A DNA stretch of 64,000 nucleotides from assembly GCA_963847595.1 (NCBI GenBank), contig CAWKAJ010000003.1, positions 186,001 through 250,000 on the forward strand, in the 5' to 3' direction. Below the pieces are notes generated by a model. The model was given only the letters and a program-made list of their open reading frames with translations, did no database searches and was not told where the DNA came from. This stretch comes from JACWAE01 sp963847595. GTDB lineage: Bacteria > Chloroflexota > Dehalococcoidia > SZUA-161. Both the position numbers and the translations under genes were made by a program. This document shows, one piece after another, positions 24,283 to 31,268 of the stretch. Numbering within the stretch: position 1 is the stretch's first letter; each line of letters begins with the position of its first letter.

Positions 24283-25272
24283 ATGACCACTATGAAATCT
24301 CCCGCAATTCAGGTCCAGAATTTGCGCAAGGTCTACATCGTCAGCGAGCAGGAAACTGGCACGATGGCTGCGCTGGGAAGCCTGGTGCGCCGCCGCAAGG
24401 TGGAAGTCGCTGCCGTGGATGGCATTTCGTTCGACCTGGCTCCCGGCGAGATAGTGGGCTTTCTGGGCCCCAACGGCGCGGGCAAGACGACCACGCTCAA
24501 GATGCTTTCGGGTCTGCTGCATCCCACGTCGGGCGAGGTGACCGTGCTTGGCTACGTTCCCTGGAAGCGTGAGAAGTCGTTCCTGCGGCAGATTACTCTG
24601 GTGATGGGGCAGCGCAACCAGCTGGTCTGGGATATCCCCGCTCTGCACTCGTTCGAGTTGAACCGCGCCATCTATCGCATCCCGCCCGAGGACTACCGCC
24701 GCATGCTTGACGAGTTGACCGAGCTTCTGGAGCTGGGGCCGCTTCTGCACAAGCCGGTGCGCAACCTCTCGCTCGGCGAACGGATGAAGTGCGAGATTGC
24801 GGCAGCCCTGCTGCACCGCCCCAGTGTGGTGTTTCTGGACGAGCCGACCATCGGCCTTGACGTGACGATGCAACGGCGCATACGCGGCTTTATCACGGAG
24901 TACAACCGCCGCTTCGGGGCGACCGTCCTGCTGACCAGCCACTACATGGCTGACGTGGAGGCGCTGTGCAAGCGCGTCGTGGTCATCCATCACGGGAAGC
25001 TCCTTTTCGATGGCGATCTCTCGGTTCTGGTGCAGAAATTCACCGCGCACAAGACCATCGTGGTGCAGCTAGGGGACTGCCAGGCCGATCTGAACTCCTA
25101 CGGCGAAGTCGTATCTTGTGCCGACGGCCGCTTCACCCTTCGAGTGCCCAAAGCCGAAACGGCCCGCGTCACCGAGCGGCTGCTGGCGGACCTGCCGGTG
25201 ATCGACTTGCTGGTGGAAGACCCTCCCATCGAGGAAGTGATCGAGCGGGTCTTTGCTCAGGAGAGTCCATGA
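24283..25272 (+). CDS. ABC-2 exporter ATP-binding protein
   Basis: A 329-residue ATPase from ATG 24283; another ATG three codons on and a longer upstream frame are also possible, and no strong ribosome site decides. Walker A is GPNGAGKT, the signature LSLGERMKCEIAAALL, Walker B VVFLDEP, and the H-loop TSHYM. The 80-residue C-terminal extension resembles those of ATPases partnered with DUF990/ABC-2 permease pairs. It overlaps the next gene by four bases. Together with two permeases it makes an exporter; the substrate is not evident. Confidence 0.9.
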   Translation: MTTMKSPAIQVQNLRKVYIVSEQETGTMAALGSLVRRRKVEVAAVDGISFDLAPGEIVGFLGPNGAGKTTTLKMLSGLLHPTSGEVTVLGYVPWKREKSFLRQITLVMGQRNQLVWDIPALHSFELNRAIYRIPPEDYRRMLDELTELLELGPLLHKPVRNLSLGERMKCEIAAALLHRPSVVFLDEPTIGLDVTMQRRIRGFITEYNRRFGATVLLTSHYMADVEALCKRVVVIHHGKLLFDGDLSVLVQKFTAHKTIVVQLGDCQADLNSYGEVVSCADGRFTLRVPKAETARVTERLLADLPVIDLLVEDPPIEEVIERVFAQESP

Positions 25273-26072
25273 AAGCCCTGGCGGAGCTCTACGTACAGCA
25301 GTTCAAAACCACCATGGCGACGATGTTCCAGTACCGCGCCTCGCTGTTCATCTGGATGATCGGGCAGGTGCTGGAGCCGCTGGTCTATCTCATCGTATGG
25401 TCGGTAGTATCGAACAGCAGCGGCGGAAGCGTCGGCGGCTACACCACCAAGGAGTTCGCCGCTTATTTCATCGTGCTGATGCTGGTCAACCAGGTCACCT
25501 ATACCTGGATAATGTACGAGTTCGAGTACCGCGTCCGGGAGGGAATCCTTTCCTTCGCGCTGTTGAAGCCCGTGCACCCCATTCATTCGGACATTGCCGA
25601 CAATGTGTCCTCGAAACTGATAACACTGCCTATCATGATAGTCATCGCAGTCGGACTGGCTGTGGCCTTCCATGCCTCCATTTCTCCCCCGCTGTGGGCC
25701 ATCGGAGTATTCATCCCGTCGTTGCTGCTCGCCTTTCTGGTCCGGTTCCTCCTGGAATGGACCCTGGCCCAGGCGGCGTTCTGGACGACACGCGTCAGCG
25801 CCATCAATCAGACCTACTTTGTGCTGATGCTGTTTCTCTCCGGGCAGATCGCCCCGCTGGCACTTCTGCCCCATCCGGTGCAGATTGTGGCTGCGATTCT
25901 GCCCTTCCGCTGGTTGATCAGCTTTCCGGTGGAGGTCCTGCTGGGCCAGCTCACGCCTGTTGAAGCGTTGGAGGGCTTGGGAGCGCAGGTGGCGTGGTTA
26001 ATCGTAAGCATCGTGCTGGTTCGGGTGGTATGGCGTGCGGGCCTGAGGGTGTACTCGGCGGTGGGCGCATGA
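25269..26072 (+). CDS. ABC-2 permease, first of pair
   Basis: A 267-residue membrane protein starting MKALAELYVQQFKTTMATMF at 25269 inside the preceding stop (ATGA). Six helices are predicted at about 25-48, 65-82, 108-135, 142-168, 177-200 and 230-255. The N-terminal amphipathic segment and the FEYRVREGILSFALLKPV loop fit the DUF990-like ABC-2 permeases. Its stop overlaps the next start (ATGA), so all three genes are translationally coupled. Confidence 0.9.
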   Translation: MKALAELYVQQFKTTMATMFQYRASLFIWMIGQVLEPLVYLIVWSVVSNSSGGSVGGYTTKEFAAYFIVLMLVNQVTYTWIMYEFEYRVREGILSFALLKPVHPIHSDIADNVSSKLITLPIMIVIAVGLAVAFHASISPPLWAIGVFIPSLLLAFLVRFLLEWTLAQAAFWTTRVSAINQTYFVLMLFLSGQIAPLALLPHPVQIVAAILPFRWLISFPVEVLLGQLTPVEALEGLGAQVAWLIVSIVLVRVVWRAGLRVYSAVGA

Positions 26073-26854
26073 GCTACCTTCGATTGTTCGGGGCGTTTTT
26101 CCGGGTCAGCGTGAGGGGCGAGCTGGCCTACAGAGCCAACTTCTTCATACAGCTGTTCCAGTCGCTGCTCAGCCTGGGCATCTCGCTGGCGGGACTGGCT
26201 GTGATTTTTTCCTACACCGACACTCTGGGCGGCTGGCGGCCTGACGAAGTGCTGGCGCTTGTGGGCGTCTATTTTCTGGTCGGCGGAATGATCGGCCTCA
26301 TAATTCAGCCCGGTATGGAAGAGCTCATTGATTCGGTGCGCCACGGTACGCTGGATTTTACGCTGACCAAGCCGGAGGATGCGCAGCTCATCATCAGCAT
26401 ACAGCGCGTGGAAATCTGGAAGCTGATAGATATTATGCTGGGTTTCGGCGTGCTGGCGGCTGCGCTGGTCCGGCTGGGTGAGAGGGTGGGGGGATGGGAG
26501 GCGGCTGTGTTCGTTCTGATGCTGCTTGCGGGCGGGGTCATCATCTACAGCTTCTGGCTGATCCTGGCCACGCTTTCGTTCTGGTTCGTGCGGGTGGAAA
26601 ACATTCTGACAGTGTTTCAGAGCATGTACGAGGCCGGACGCTGGCCGATAAGTCTGTATCCGGGATGGCTGCGTTACGGTCTTACCTTTATCATACCGGT
26701 TGCCTTCGCCACCACCGTACCCGCCGAAGCGCTGACCGGCCGCCTTACTTGGGTAACCCTGGTAATAGCGGTAGCGCTGGCCGTAGCTCTTCTCATGCTC
26801 TCGCGATTATTCTGGCGGGCTGGCTTGCGCCACTATTCCGGGACATCGGCGTGA
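26069..26854 (+). CDS. ABC-2 permease, second of pair
   Basis: A 261-residue membrane protein (MSYLRLFGAFFRVSVRGELAYRANF) with six predicted helices and the loop MEELIDSVRHGTLDFTLTKPEDAQ, equivalent to the corresponding loop of its neighbour. The two permeases are related in size and topology but are distinct in sequence, consistent with a heterodimeric pore. A short gap of repeats follows, then the mobile element at 26961. Confidence 0.9.
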   Translation: MSYLRLFGAFFRVSVRGELAYRANFFIQLFQSLLSLGISLAGLAVIFSYTDTLGGWRPDEVLALVGVYFLVGGMIGLIIQPGMEELIDSVRHGTLDFTLTKPEDAQLIISIQRVEIWKLIDIMLGFGVLAAALVRLGERVGGWEAAVFVLMLLAGGVIIYSFWLILATLSFWFVRVENILTVFQSMYEAGRWPISLYPGWLRYGLTFIIPVAFATTVPAEALTGRLTWVTLVIAVALAVALLMLSRLFWRAGLRHYSGTSA

Positions 26855-26926
26855 CGCAAGTTCTCACTTTTAAACCCCCAGGCTAAGGACATCAACCTCA
26901 CCACCGCCACCAAAGGCTAGTACGTT

Positions 26927-27208
26927 CTAAAGATCGGCTTGGCGGGCGCCTAGCCATTTCCCTCTCCCTTGACGGGCTTTGCCCGACAATATAGGCTTGT
27001 CCGATAATTGAACGGGCTGCCCGACAATTCCTTGTTGACTAGCAATTGAATAAATATCAGTCTTAAGAATCAGCGTAAAATGACCTATTCTCTCACCTTT
27101 CAGATTCCCGCTCTTTAGCCATCTTCGTATCGTTATCCTGTTTACATCCAAATATAAAGCTGCTTCCCCAATCGTCATATACCTTGTTGACAATCTATCA
27201 TTGTTCAT
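26927..27208 (-). CDS. HTH_17/MerR-type DNA-binding protein (excisionase-like)
   Basis: A 93-residue protein starting MNNDRLSTRYMTIGEAALYL; GGAG is seven bases before this ATG. Residues 12-55 (IGEAALYLDVNRITIRRWLKSGNL) form the winged helix-turn-helix of excisionase/HTH_17 proteins. The C-terminal 40 residues are encoded by the repeated TCGGGCA sequence of the transposon's left end, and the last dozen codons lie outside the apparent end, so the tail varies with the insertion site. It is divergent from the 27304 gene with a shared 95-base control region. Probable role: regulating the element or its excision. Confidence 0.7.
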   Translation of the reverse strand: MNNDRLSTRYMTIGEAALYLDVNRITIRRWLKSGNLKGERIGHFTLILKTDIYSIASQQGIVGQPVQLSDKPILSGKARQGRGKWLGARQADL

Positions 27209-27232
27209 CTTTATGCTCCAAACATAGACTAT

Positions 27233-27263
27233 TGACATTTAGATTCAAATATGTTAGTATAAC
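27233..27263 (+). promoter_or_regulatory. Promoter of the 27304 gene
   Basis: TTGACA (27233-27238) and TAGTAT/TATAAC (27255-27263) are spaced 16-19 bases. A strong AAAGGAGG follows before ATG 27304. It lies in the divergent region next to the HTH gene, whose product may bind here. Confidence 0.55.
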
Positions 27264-27303
27264 TCTATCACGAGGCTGTGGGCTATCGACAAAGGAGGAA
27301 AAC

Positions 27304-27807
27304 ATGGAAAAGGAACTAGAGCAATCAGTTAAAGATTTCATGAGAGCAATCGCTAATGATGAACCTAGGGACGCATTATTGATCCTCGCACGAAAAGCAA
27401 AGATTCTTCTCTCTTTAGCTTGGTCTGAGTGCCAGCAAGCCCTTAATGTAGTTGACACGATGGAAGGTGCATACATTGGAGAGTCCGATTGGGTTATAGG
27501 ATGGTGGAGTCCTGAGGAATCAGCCAAACAATTAGGAACCCCAACCCCTAGCACTTCTGCCGCTCGTCCCCAAAAGAAGCCATTAGATAGGTCTGAGAAA
27601 GTGCTGGCTATCGCGGAAGACCTAAAGGCGAAGGGCGATGGTAAAGTTACCGTTAAGGAAATTATGCAACAACTAATAGCCCAAGGCGACAATAGACCAG
27701 CAAAAAAGATGGCTATTAGCGCTGGCAACATACTCTCCTGGTCAAAGAAATGGTCAAGGGTAGCCCCAGGGGTATATTTTGCTATCGAGAAAGAGGAGGC
27801 GAAATAA
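27304..27807 (+). CDS. Hypothetical protein carried by the transposon
   Basis: A 167-residue protein with AAAGGAGG before ATG. Residues 1-50 are helical (MEKELEQSVKDFMRAIANDE...ARKAKILLSLAWSECQQAL), a Pro/Thr/Ser linker lies near 82-98, and residues 100-160 look like a small winged-helix domain (EKVLAIAEDLKAKGDGKVTVKEIMQQLIAQ...SWSKKWSRVAPGVYFAIE). No enzyme motif is visible. Codon use is more AT-rich than in the flanking ABC genes. It is the largest cargo gene and the only one with a clear own promoter; function not recognised. Confidence 0.65.
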   Translation: MEKELEQSVKDFMRAIANDEPRDALLILARKAKILLSLAWSECQQALNVVDTMEGAYIGESDWVIGWWSPEESAKQLGTPTPSTSAARPQKKPLDRSEKVLAIAEDLKAKGDGKVTVKEIMQQLIAQGDNRPAKKMAISAGNILSWSKKWSRVAPGVYFAIEKEEAK

Positions 27808-27816
27808 GGAGAAAAG

Positions 27817-27861
27817 GCTAGCGACTCGTTGTCGTCGGCAAACGTTGAACGAGTCGCTAGC
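27817..27861. repeat. 14-bp perfect inverted repeat (hairpin)
   Basis: GCTAGCGACTCGTT (27817-27830) and AACGAGTCGCTAGC (27848-27861) are exact complements around a 17-base loop. It starts nine bases after the 27304 gene stop and ends ten bases before the tRNA-like gene. No T-run follows, so it is not a standard terminator. It could be an RNA processing or transposition structure. Confidence 0.7.
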
Positions 27862-27871
27862 TGATGATTGT

Positions 27872-27943
27872 GCCGAGGTAGCTTAATCACAGAGCAACCA
27901 CCTGTTAAGTGGGACGTTGTGGGTCGAAGTCCCACCCTCGGCA
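27872..27943 (+). tRNA. tRNA-Asn-like gene (anticodon GTT)
   Basis: Acceptor GCCGAGG pairs with CCTCGGC, positions 8-9 are TA, the D-stem is GCTT/GAGC, the anticodon arm ACCAC-CTGTTAA-GTGGG gives GTT, the T-stem is GTGGG/CCCAC, and the discriminator is A. It departs from normal tRNA in the D-loop (AATCACA, no GG) and the T-loop (TCGAAGT instead of TTCGAAT); CCA is not encoded. Located within a mobile element. It may be a working accessory tRNA or a tRNA mimic. Confidence 0.6.
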
Positions 27944-28001
27944 CACCTTCTACATAAGCATTATAACACGGATGGGAAGAACCTATTGTACTAGGTAGAG
28001 T

Positions 28002-28180
28002 CTGCCAGCGTAGGCTGCGTTCCAATCTCGTAGAAAGCCAATTCTTGAAGAAAGGAGGTAGCCTACCATGAAGTTTGTAGCAGAAGTTATCGGGATAGTG
28101 ATACTTCTCTACGTACTGGGCGTTGTCGTTGTGACACTCGCTCAGTCTCCCTTGTAGTACCTTTCGGCCTACGCTGGCAG
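28002..28180. repeat. 14-bp inverted repeat flanking a micro-gene
   Basis: CTGCCAGCGTAGGC (28002-28015) and GCCTACGCTGGCAG (28167-28180) are exact complements 151 bases apart and enclose the 29-codon gene at 28068. Such an arrangement can form a long hairpin in RNA or mark a small unit within the transposon. Confidence 0.65.
28068..28157 (+). CDS. 29-residue single-helix membrane peptide
   Basis: ATG at 28068 follows AAAGGAGG by nine bases and encodes MKFVAEVIGIVILLYVLGVV plus nine further residues to TAG. Nearly the whole peptide is one hydrophobic helix with a single acidic residue near the start. The ribosome site is among the strongest in the area, supporting translation. It is enclosed by a perfect inverted repeat. 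It could act as a small membrane regulator or a type I toxin; nothing in the sequence decides. Confidence 0.55.
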   Translation: MKFVAEVIGIVILLYVLGVVVVTLAQSPL

Positions 28181-28188
28181 GGCGATTA

Positions 28189-28356
28189 TCAAGCCTTCTT
28201 GCTAAGTAACTTCTTTGGTCTGTCCCAATTCGGGCTTTTGCATTTTGGGCAGACTCTAGGCTCATTGCCTTTGTCTCTGGCAAGCCATTCATGCCCACAT
28301 CGGCAACGATAGCCTGGGAGTAGGACTTTCCCAATAGGTGATTCAGTATTGACCAT
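28189..28356 (-). CDS. Small zinc-ribbon protein
   Basis: A 55-residue minus-strand frame, MVNTESPIGKVLLPGYRCRC..., with CRCGHEW (Cys18, Cys20) and CPKCKSPNWDRPKK (Cys36, Cys39). The W/H-containing first knuckle and the SPxWDRP tail match short zinc ribbons I associate with DNA-binding regulators or antitoxins in environmental Chloroflexota. It is divergent from the transposase gene and shares a control region containing a perfect 10-bp inverted repeat. A role as repressor of the transposase is plausible but inferred. The ribosome site is weak. Confidence 0.6.
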   Translation of the reverse strand: MVNTESPIGKVLLPGYRCRCGHEWLARDKGNEPRVCPKCKSPNWDRPKKLLSKKA

Positions 28357-28386
28357 ACATCACTACCATTAGTATTTACTAAGATT

Positions 28387-28430
28387 ATATACCAAACCCC
28401 TTGACAAGTCAATACCTTTTGGTATATACT
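28387..28430 (+). promoter_or_regulatory. Transposase promoter with operator-like inverted repeat
   Basis: TTGACA (28401-28406) and TATACT (28425-28430) are 18 bases apart. The perfect inverted repeat ATATACCAAA (28387-28396) / TTTGGTATAT (28418-28427) brackets the -35 and overlaps the -10, as expected of a repressor site controlling the transposase and perhaps the divergent zinc-ribbon gene. Confidence 0.6.
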
Positions 28431-28460
28431 ATAAGTAGATACAAATAGGGAGGTACTACG

Positions 28461-29714
28461 ATGGGAATATGGCAAGAAAGAGGACTGGCAATAGCGAACA
28501 GCAACACAGTCAGAAAGAACAAGTTGGGATGGCAAGTACCAAGTCAAAGTGGGCAAGGGACGTACGTTGTGAGCCTTGACCACGGAGAACCGTTCTGTAC
28601 CTGCGGATACTTTGAGGCAGAACATAAGAAGTGCCAGCACATCTATGCAGTAGAGTTCATCGTCCAGAGGGAGACCAAGCCCGATGGGACAGTTACAGAA
28701 ACCAAGACGATGAGAATCACATACACCCAAGAGTGGGCTGCTTACAACGAAGCGCAGACTCACGAGCAGGAACGATTTCTTGAACTTTTGAGCGAATTGT
28801 GCAAGGGCATAGTTCAGCCAGAACAAGAGGGTGCTGGGAGACGCAATCACCCCCTGTCTGATATTGTCATGGCAGTTACTTGGAAGGTCTATTCTACTGT
28901 ATCTGGACGGCGGGTAATGACAGATTTGCGGGAATTGGAGACCAAAGGTTTCATGGCTAAAGCACCATCTTACAACAGCATCTTTGATTATTTGGGGAAT
29001 CCCACTCTCACTCCCTTGCTCAAATCTCTCATTGAGGAAAGTGCAAGTCCACTTAAGACAATCGAGACTGATTTTGCTGTTGATTCCTCTGGCTTCGCTA
29101 CTACCACCTACAATCGCTGGTTCGACCATAAGTGGGGCAAGGAACGAAGTGAGGCGAAGTGGATTAAAGCCCATTTGATGTGCGGTGTTAAAACCCATGT
29201 CGTGACTAGCGTTGAGGCTACAGCGTTCGAGTCTGCTGATGCTCCCCAACTTCCCGAACTGGTTAATGCAACCGCTAAGACATTCAGTATCAATGAAGTA
29301 TCGGCTGACAAGGCATACTCTAGCCGTAAGAATCTTCATGCAGTCGAAGCTGTCGGCGGAATCGCCTATATCCCTTTTAAGAATAGAACGAATGGGGTTG
29401 GGAGCAAGCAAGACGGGTTTGACAGTCTGTGGAATCGCATGTGGCACTTCTACAGCTTTAATCGCAACACTTTTATGGTGCATTACCATCAGAGGTCTAA
29501 TGTTGAGACTACGCTGAGCATGATTAAGCGCAAGTTTGGGGCTTCGGTTAGAGCAAAGACCCCTACCGCTCAGGTCAACGAAGTTCTTTGTAAAATCCTT
29601 TGCCATAATATTTGCGTCCTGATACAATCTCTTAGTGAATTAGGGCTTGAGCCTACCTTCTGGAATTGTCGGGCAGAAATGGCATCTGCCCAGCAATTAC
29701 CTCTATTTAACTAA
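28461..29714 (+). CDS. DDE transposase with N-terminal SWIM zinc finger
   Basis: A 417-residue protein. Residues 46-60 carry the SWIM finger CxCx9CxH (Cys46, Cys48, Cys58, His60). An IS4/IS5-like DDE_Tnp_1 core follows with Asp208 in AVDSSGF, Asp283 in SADKAYSS and Glu349 in RSNVETTLSMIKRKFG, so the catalytic triad is complete. GGGAGG lies nine bases before ATG. The stop is at 29714, about 30 bases inside the right end of the element. SWIM fingers are best known from MuDR-type and other eukaryotic transposases and from SWI2/SNF2 partners; here the finger probably binds the element's ends. Confidence 0.88.
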   Translation: MGIWQERGLAIANSNTVRKNKLGWQVPSQSGQGTYVVSLDHGEPFCTCGYFEAEHKKCQHIYAVEFIVQRETKPDGTVTETKTMRITYTQEWAAYNEAQTHEQERFLELLSELCKGIVQPEQEGAGRRNHPLSDIVMAVTWKVYSTVSGRRVMTDLRELETKGFMAKAPSYNSIFDYLGNPTLTPLLKSLIEESASPLKTIETDFAVDSSGFATTTYNRWFDHKWGKERSEAKWIKAHLMCGVKTHVVTSVEATAFESADAPQLPELVNATAKTFSINEVSADKAYSSRKNLHAVEAVGGIAYIPFKNRTNGVGSKQDGFDSLWNRMWHFYSFNRNTFMVHYHQRSNVETTLSMIKRKFGASVRAKTPTAQVNEVLCKILCHNICVLIQSLSELGLEPTFWNCRAEMASAQQLPLFN

Positions 29715-29914
29715 TCATCGGGCAAAGCTCCCTTGACGGGAGAGGTTAGGTGAGGGTGAGACATGATTAAAAAGGTATACTCAAATCTTTTAATTGTGAT
29801 ACCTCACTAGCCTCTCTGCCTCAAGCGCCCTGGTCTCTCTACCGTTGGTACTGGTACTGACGTAGCTTCAAGGCAGCGAAACGAAAGTCAGGCGAAAGTA
29901 GGAATAGATTGCGA

Positions 29915-29943
29915 TTGTCAGCCTCCTGTATCGGGGTGATAAT
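29915..29943 (+). promoter_or_regulatory. Promoter of the 29970 small gene
   Basis: TTGTCA (29915-29920) and GATAAT (29938-29943) are 17 bases apart, 27 bases before the start codon. Confidence 0.45.
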
Positions 29944-29969
29944 GTTAATGGAAGACAGGAGGAGGACGG

Positions 29970-30179
29970 ATGGGGCCGGAGAAAACAGCGGTCAAAAGCT
30001 GCGAGCGGTGTCTGCGCCAGGCAGTTTGCATACTCTATCACGGGTATAGCCAACTGGAGCTGCGGTTCGGCAACCCCTGCCCCGCAGACCCGGAACAGCT
30101 TATGCATAACCTCAGCGAAGCGCTCGCTTTGAAGTGCGGGCATTATCTGGAATCGGATGGCCGGGAGCAAGAGGACTGA
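29970..30179 (+). CDS. Small Cys-containing hypothetical protein
   Basis: A 69-residue protein, MGPEKTAVKSCERCLRQAVC..., with CERC, a further Cys-x5-C spacing and two later cysteines (NPCPAD, LKCGHYLE). AGGAGGAGG precedes ATG by five bases and a promoter-like sequence lies upstream. The cysteine pattern suggests zinc or cluster binding. It is convergent with the next gene, 11 bases apart. Not recognised; it belongs to the set of tiny Cys-rich genes in 30-32 kb. Confidence 0.6.
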   Translation: MGPEKTAVKSCERCLRQAVCILYHGYSQLELRFGNPCPADPEQLMHNLSEALALKCGHYLESDGREQED

Positions 30180-30190
30180 TGGGATACGGT

Positions 30191-30526
30191 TTACCAGAAC
30201 TCGATGTTAGGCTTAAAAACGATCTGGGTATCTTTGAGGGTGGCCTCGACACGCTTCTTGGTGGCCTCGTCTGTGATGGGCTCTACCTCGGATACCGTTC
30301 GGCCCAGCTTGTCCTTCTTACCTTTCCAGGTCACAAGGTAGCCCGGCACTAGAGCGTACCTGAAGCTGCGGTTGCCGCAACACGAACCGTCAATGATGCA
30401 TATCCCGATTATGCAGAGTACCTCCCTCCCGTCGAGCTTGAGCCTGAGCTCATCGGTAACAGCGTAATACCCGGCCCGAGCCTGGACCTCTTCGCCTAAC
30501 TCCTGATGAACATAGTCAGTAGTCAT
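30191..30526 (-). CDS. Hypothetical protein
   Basis: A 111-residue protein from the ATG at 30526 (MTTDYVHQELGEEVQARAGY), which has AGGAA just upstream; a second in-frame ATG lies five codons earlier. The middle holds VLCIIGICIIDGSCCGNRSF with a CC pair, and the C-terminal half is charged. It reads as a compact beta-rich domain of unknown family. It is single, convergent with the 29970 gene, and is preceded by a dispersed intergenic repeat. Confidence 0.6.
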   Translation of the reverse strand: MTTDYVHQELGEEVQARAGYYAVTDELRLKLDGREVLCIIGICIIDGSCCGNRSFRYALVPGYLVTWKGKKDKLGRTVSEVEPITDEATKKRVEATLKDTQIVFKPNIEFW

Positions 30527-30548
30527 AGTTCCTTCTCTCATAGAGGCT

Positions 30549-30648
30549 TTTTATGAACCCCCTAAATCCCCCAGTCTTGGGGGACTTTAAAAAACAGGGG
30601 ACACCCCTTGACCCCTGGCAAAGGGGTCTGCCCCTCTGCACTCCCTAG
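30549..30648 (-). repeat. ~100-bp dispersed intergenic repeat, copy 1 (inverted)
   Basis: Read on the minus strand it runs from GGGAGTGCAGAGGGGCAGA through a GTCCCC segment to AGTCCCCCAAGACTGGGGGA and AGGGGGTT. Related copies are at 32240 and 46776 on the plus strand. It is rich in G-runs and in short hairpins, with no open frame. Confidence 0.7.
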
Positions 30649-30800
30649 CGTCCTGAAAGCTTGCACTTGGAATTGACGCACACGCCCTGGTTGGTGCATT
30701 TGTCCCAGAAAAGTGTGATCTCTCCGCAAGCAGGACACTTCTGGAGATGCGAAGCCCCTTTCCTTTTTTCTCCCGGGCTTGAACCTTTTTTCGCAGGCAT
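30645..30800 (-). CDS. Small zinc-ribbon protein
   Basis: A 51-residue frame beginning MPAKKGSSPGEKRKGASHLQ, with a zinc ribbon CPACGE...CVNSKC at residues 22-46. A longer frame (to 30854) is possible, and no ribosome site is convincing for either start. The basic N-terminus suggests nucleic-acid contact. It overlaps the dispersed repeat by four bases at its end. Moderately likely to be real because the cysteine pairs are well spaced. Confidence 0.5.
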   Translation of the reverse strand: MPAKKGSSPGEKRKGASHLQKCPACGEITLFWDKCTNQGVCVNSKCKLSGR

Positions 30801-31120
30801 TGGTAAGTCTGTCTTCCCTACATTTATTGTAGTCCCCAGGCAGTTAACGGTCAACGGCGTGGACCGGGGGTTACCTGTTGGGGGTAATCCTTTCAGGCCG
30901 GTCGTGGGGAAATTCGGCCTATATCATGGTTATCATACCAGCTTCGGCAGAATTACTCGAAAGGGTGTTGTTAAGCTGGCGTCGGCCTGCCCTATACTGA
31001 TTCTGAGGGGAGCAGGGCAGGACAGGAGGCGGCGCGCTGGGGAGGGAGAGAAATGTTCGACGAGGAGTTCCCCTGCTCCCCCCGTTATGTTTAAAGCTAG
31101 GTCAGCCTCGCAAAAGAAGG

Positions 31121-31158
31121 ACGTAAGTACCCTGCAAAAAGGTACATAAGTGGGATTG
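31121..31158 (+). promoter_or_regulatory. Conserved 38-bp motif, copy B
   Basis: AAGTACCCTGCAAAAAGGTA followed by CATAAGTGGGATTG. Same length and about 29 of 38 identical positions to copy A; GTACC and GGTAC again form the inverted repeat. It lies about 100 bases before the Cys-rich gene at 31258, the paralogue of the gene behind copy A. Confidence 0.55.
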
Positions 31159-31196
31159 CCACCTCTCATCGACAGGGGGTATAAGGAGGTATGAGG

Positions 31197-31268
31197 ATGT
31201 GGGGATGCGGCGGGTCGCCCATATTTGGTGACTGGCTTGAGGAGAGAGAGGTTGGATATGAATCCTGA
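31197..31268 (+). CDS. Possible 23-residue leader peptide
   Basis: ATG at 31197 lies seven bases after AGGAGG and encodes MWGCGGSPIFGDWLEEREVG plus three residues. Its stop overlaps the start of the 31258 Cys-rich gene by eleven bases, which would allow translational coupling. Too short to support on composition alone. Confidence 0.3.
   Translation: MWGCGGSPIFGDWLEEREVGYES

Larger units (their letters stand above)
26961..29745. mobile_element. Cargo-bearing transposon with SWIM-finger DDE transposase, about 2.8 kb
   Basis: The two ends match in inverted orientation. Reading outward, the left end has GGAATTGTCGGGCAG, then TCGGGCAAAGC and GGGAGAGG. The right end has GGAATTGTCGGGCAG (29662-29676), then TCGGGCAAAGC and GGGAGAGG (ending at 29745). 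Inside lie a minus-strand HTH protein, a 167-residue protein, a tRNA-Asn-like gene, a 29-residue membrane peptide bounded by an inverted repeat, a minus-strand zinc ribbon and the transposase. A target duplication was not identified. Boundaries are by eye and may shift by several bases. Confidence 0.65.

Noticed and set aside
24112..25050. A 312-codon minus-strand frame opposite the ABC ATPase
   Set aside because: It is the antisense shadow of an intact ATPase with all nucleotide-binding motifs, and its His/Gln-rich text has no protein-like pattern.
24966..26072. A 368-codon version of the first ABC-2 permease
   Set aside because: The first 101 codons overlap the ATPase in another frame and have a shadow-like Arg/Ser/Pro composition. 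The true start at 25269 overlaps the ATPase stop as ATGA.
27198..29627. An 809-codon open frame on the minus strand across the transposon
   Set aside because: It runs antisense through the transposase, the micro-gene and the tRNA-like gene. Its translation shows no domain, while the plus-strand transposase has a complete SWIM finger and DDE triad.
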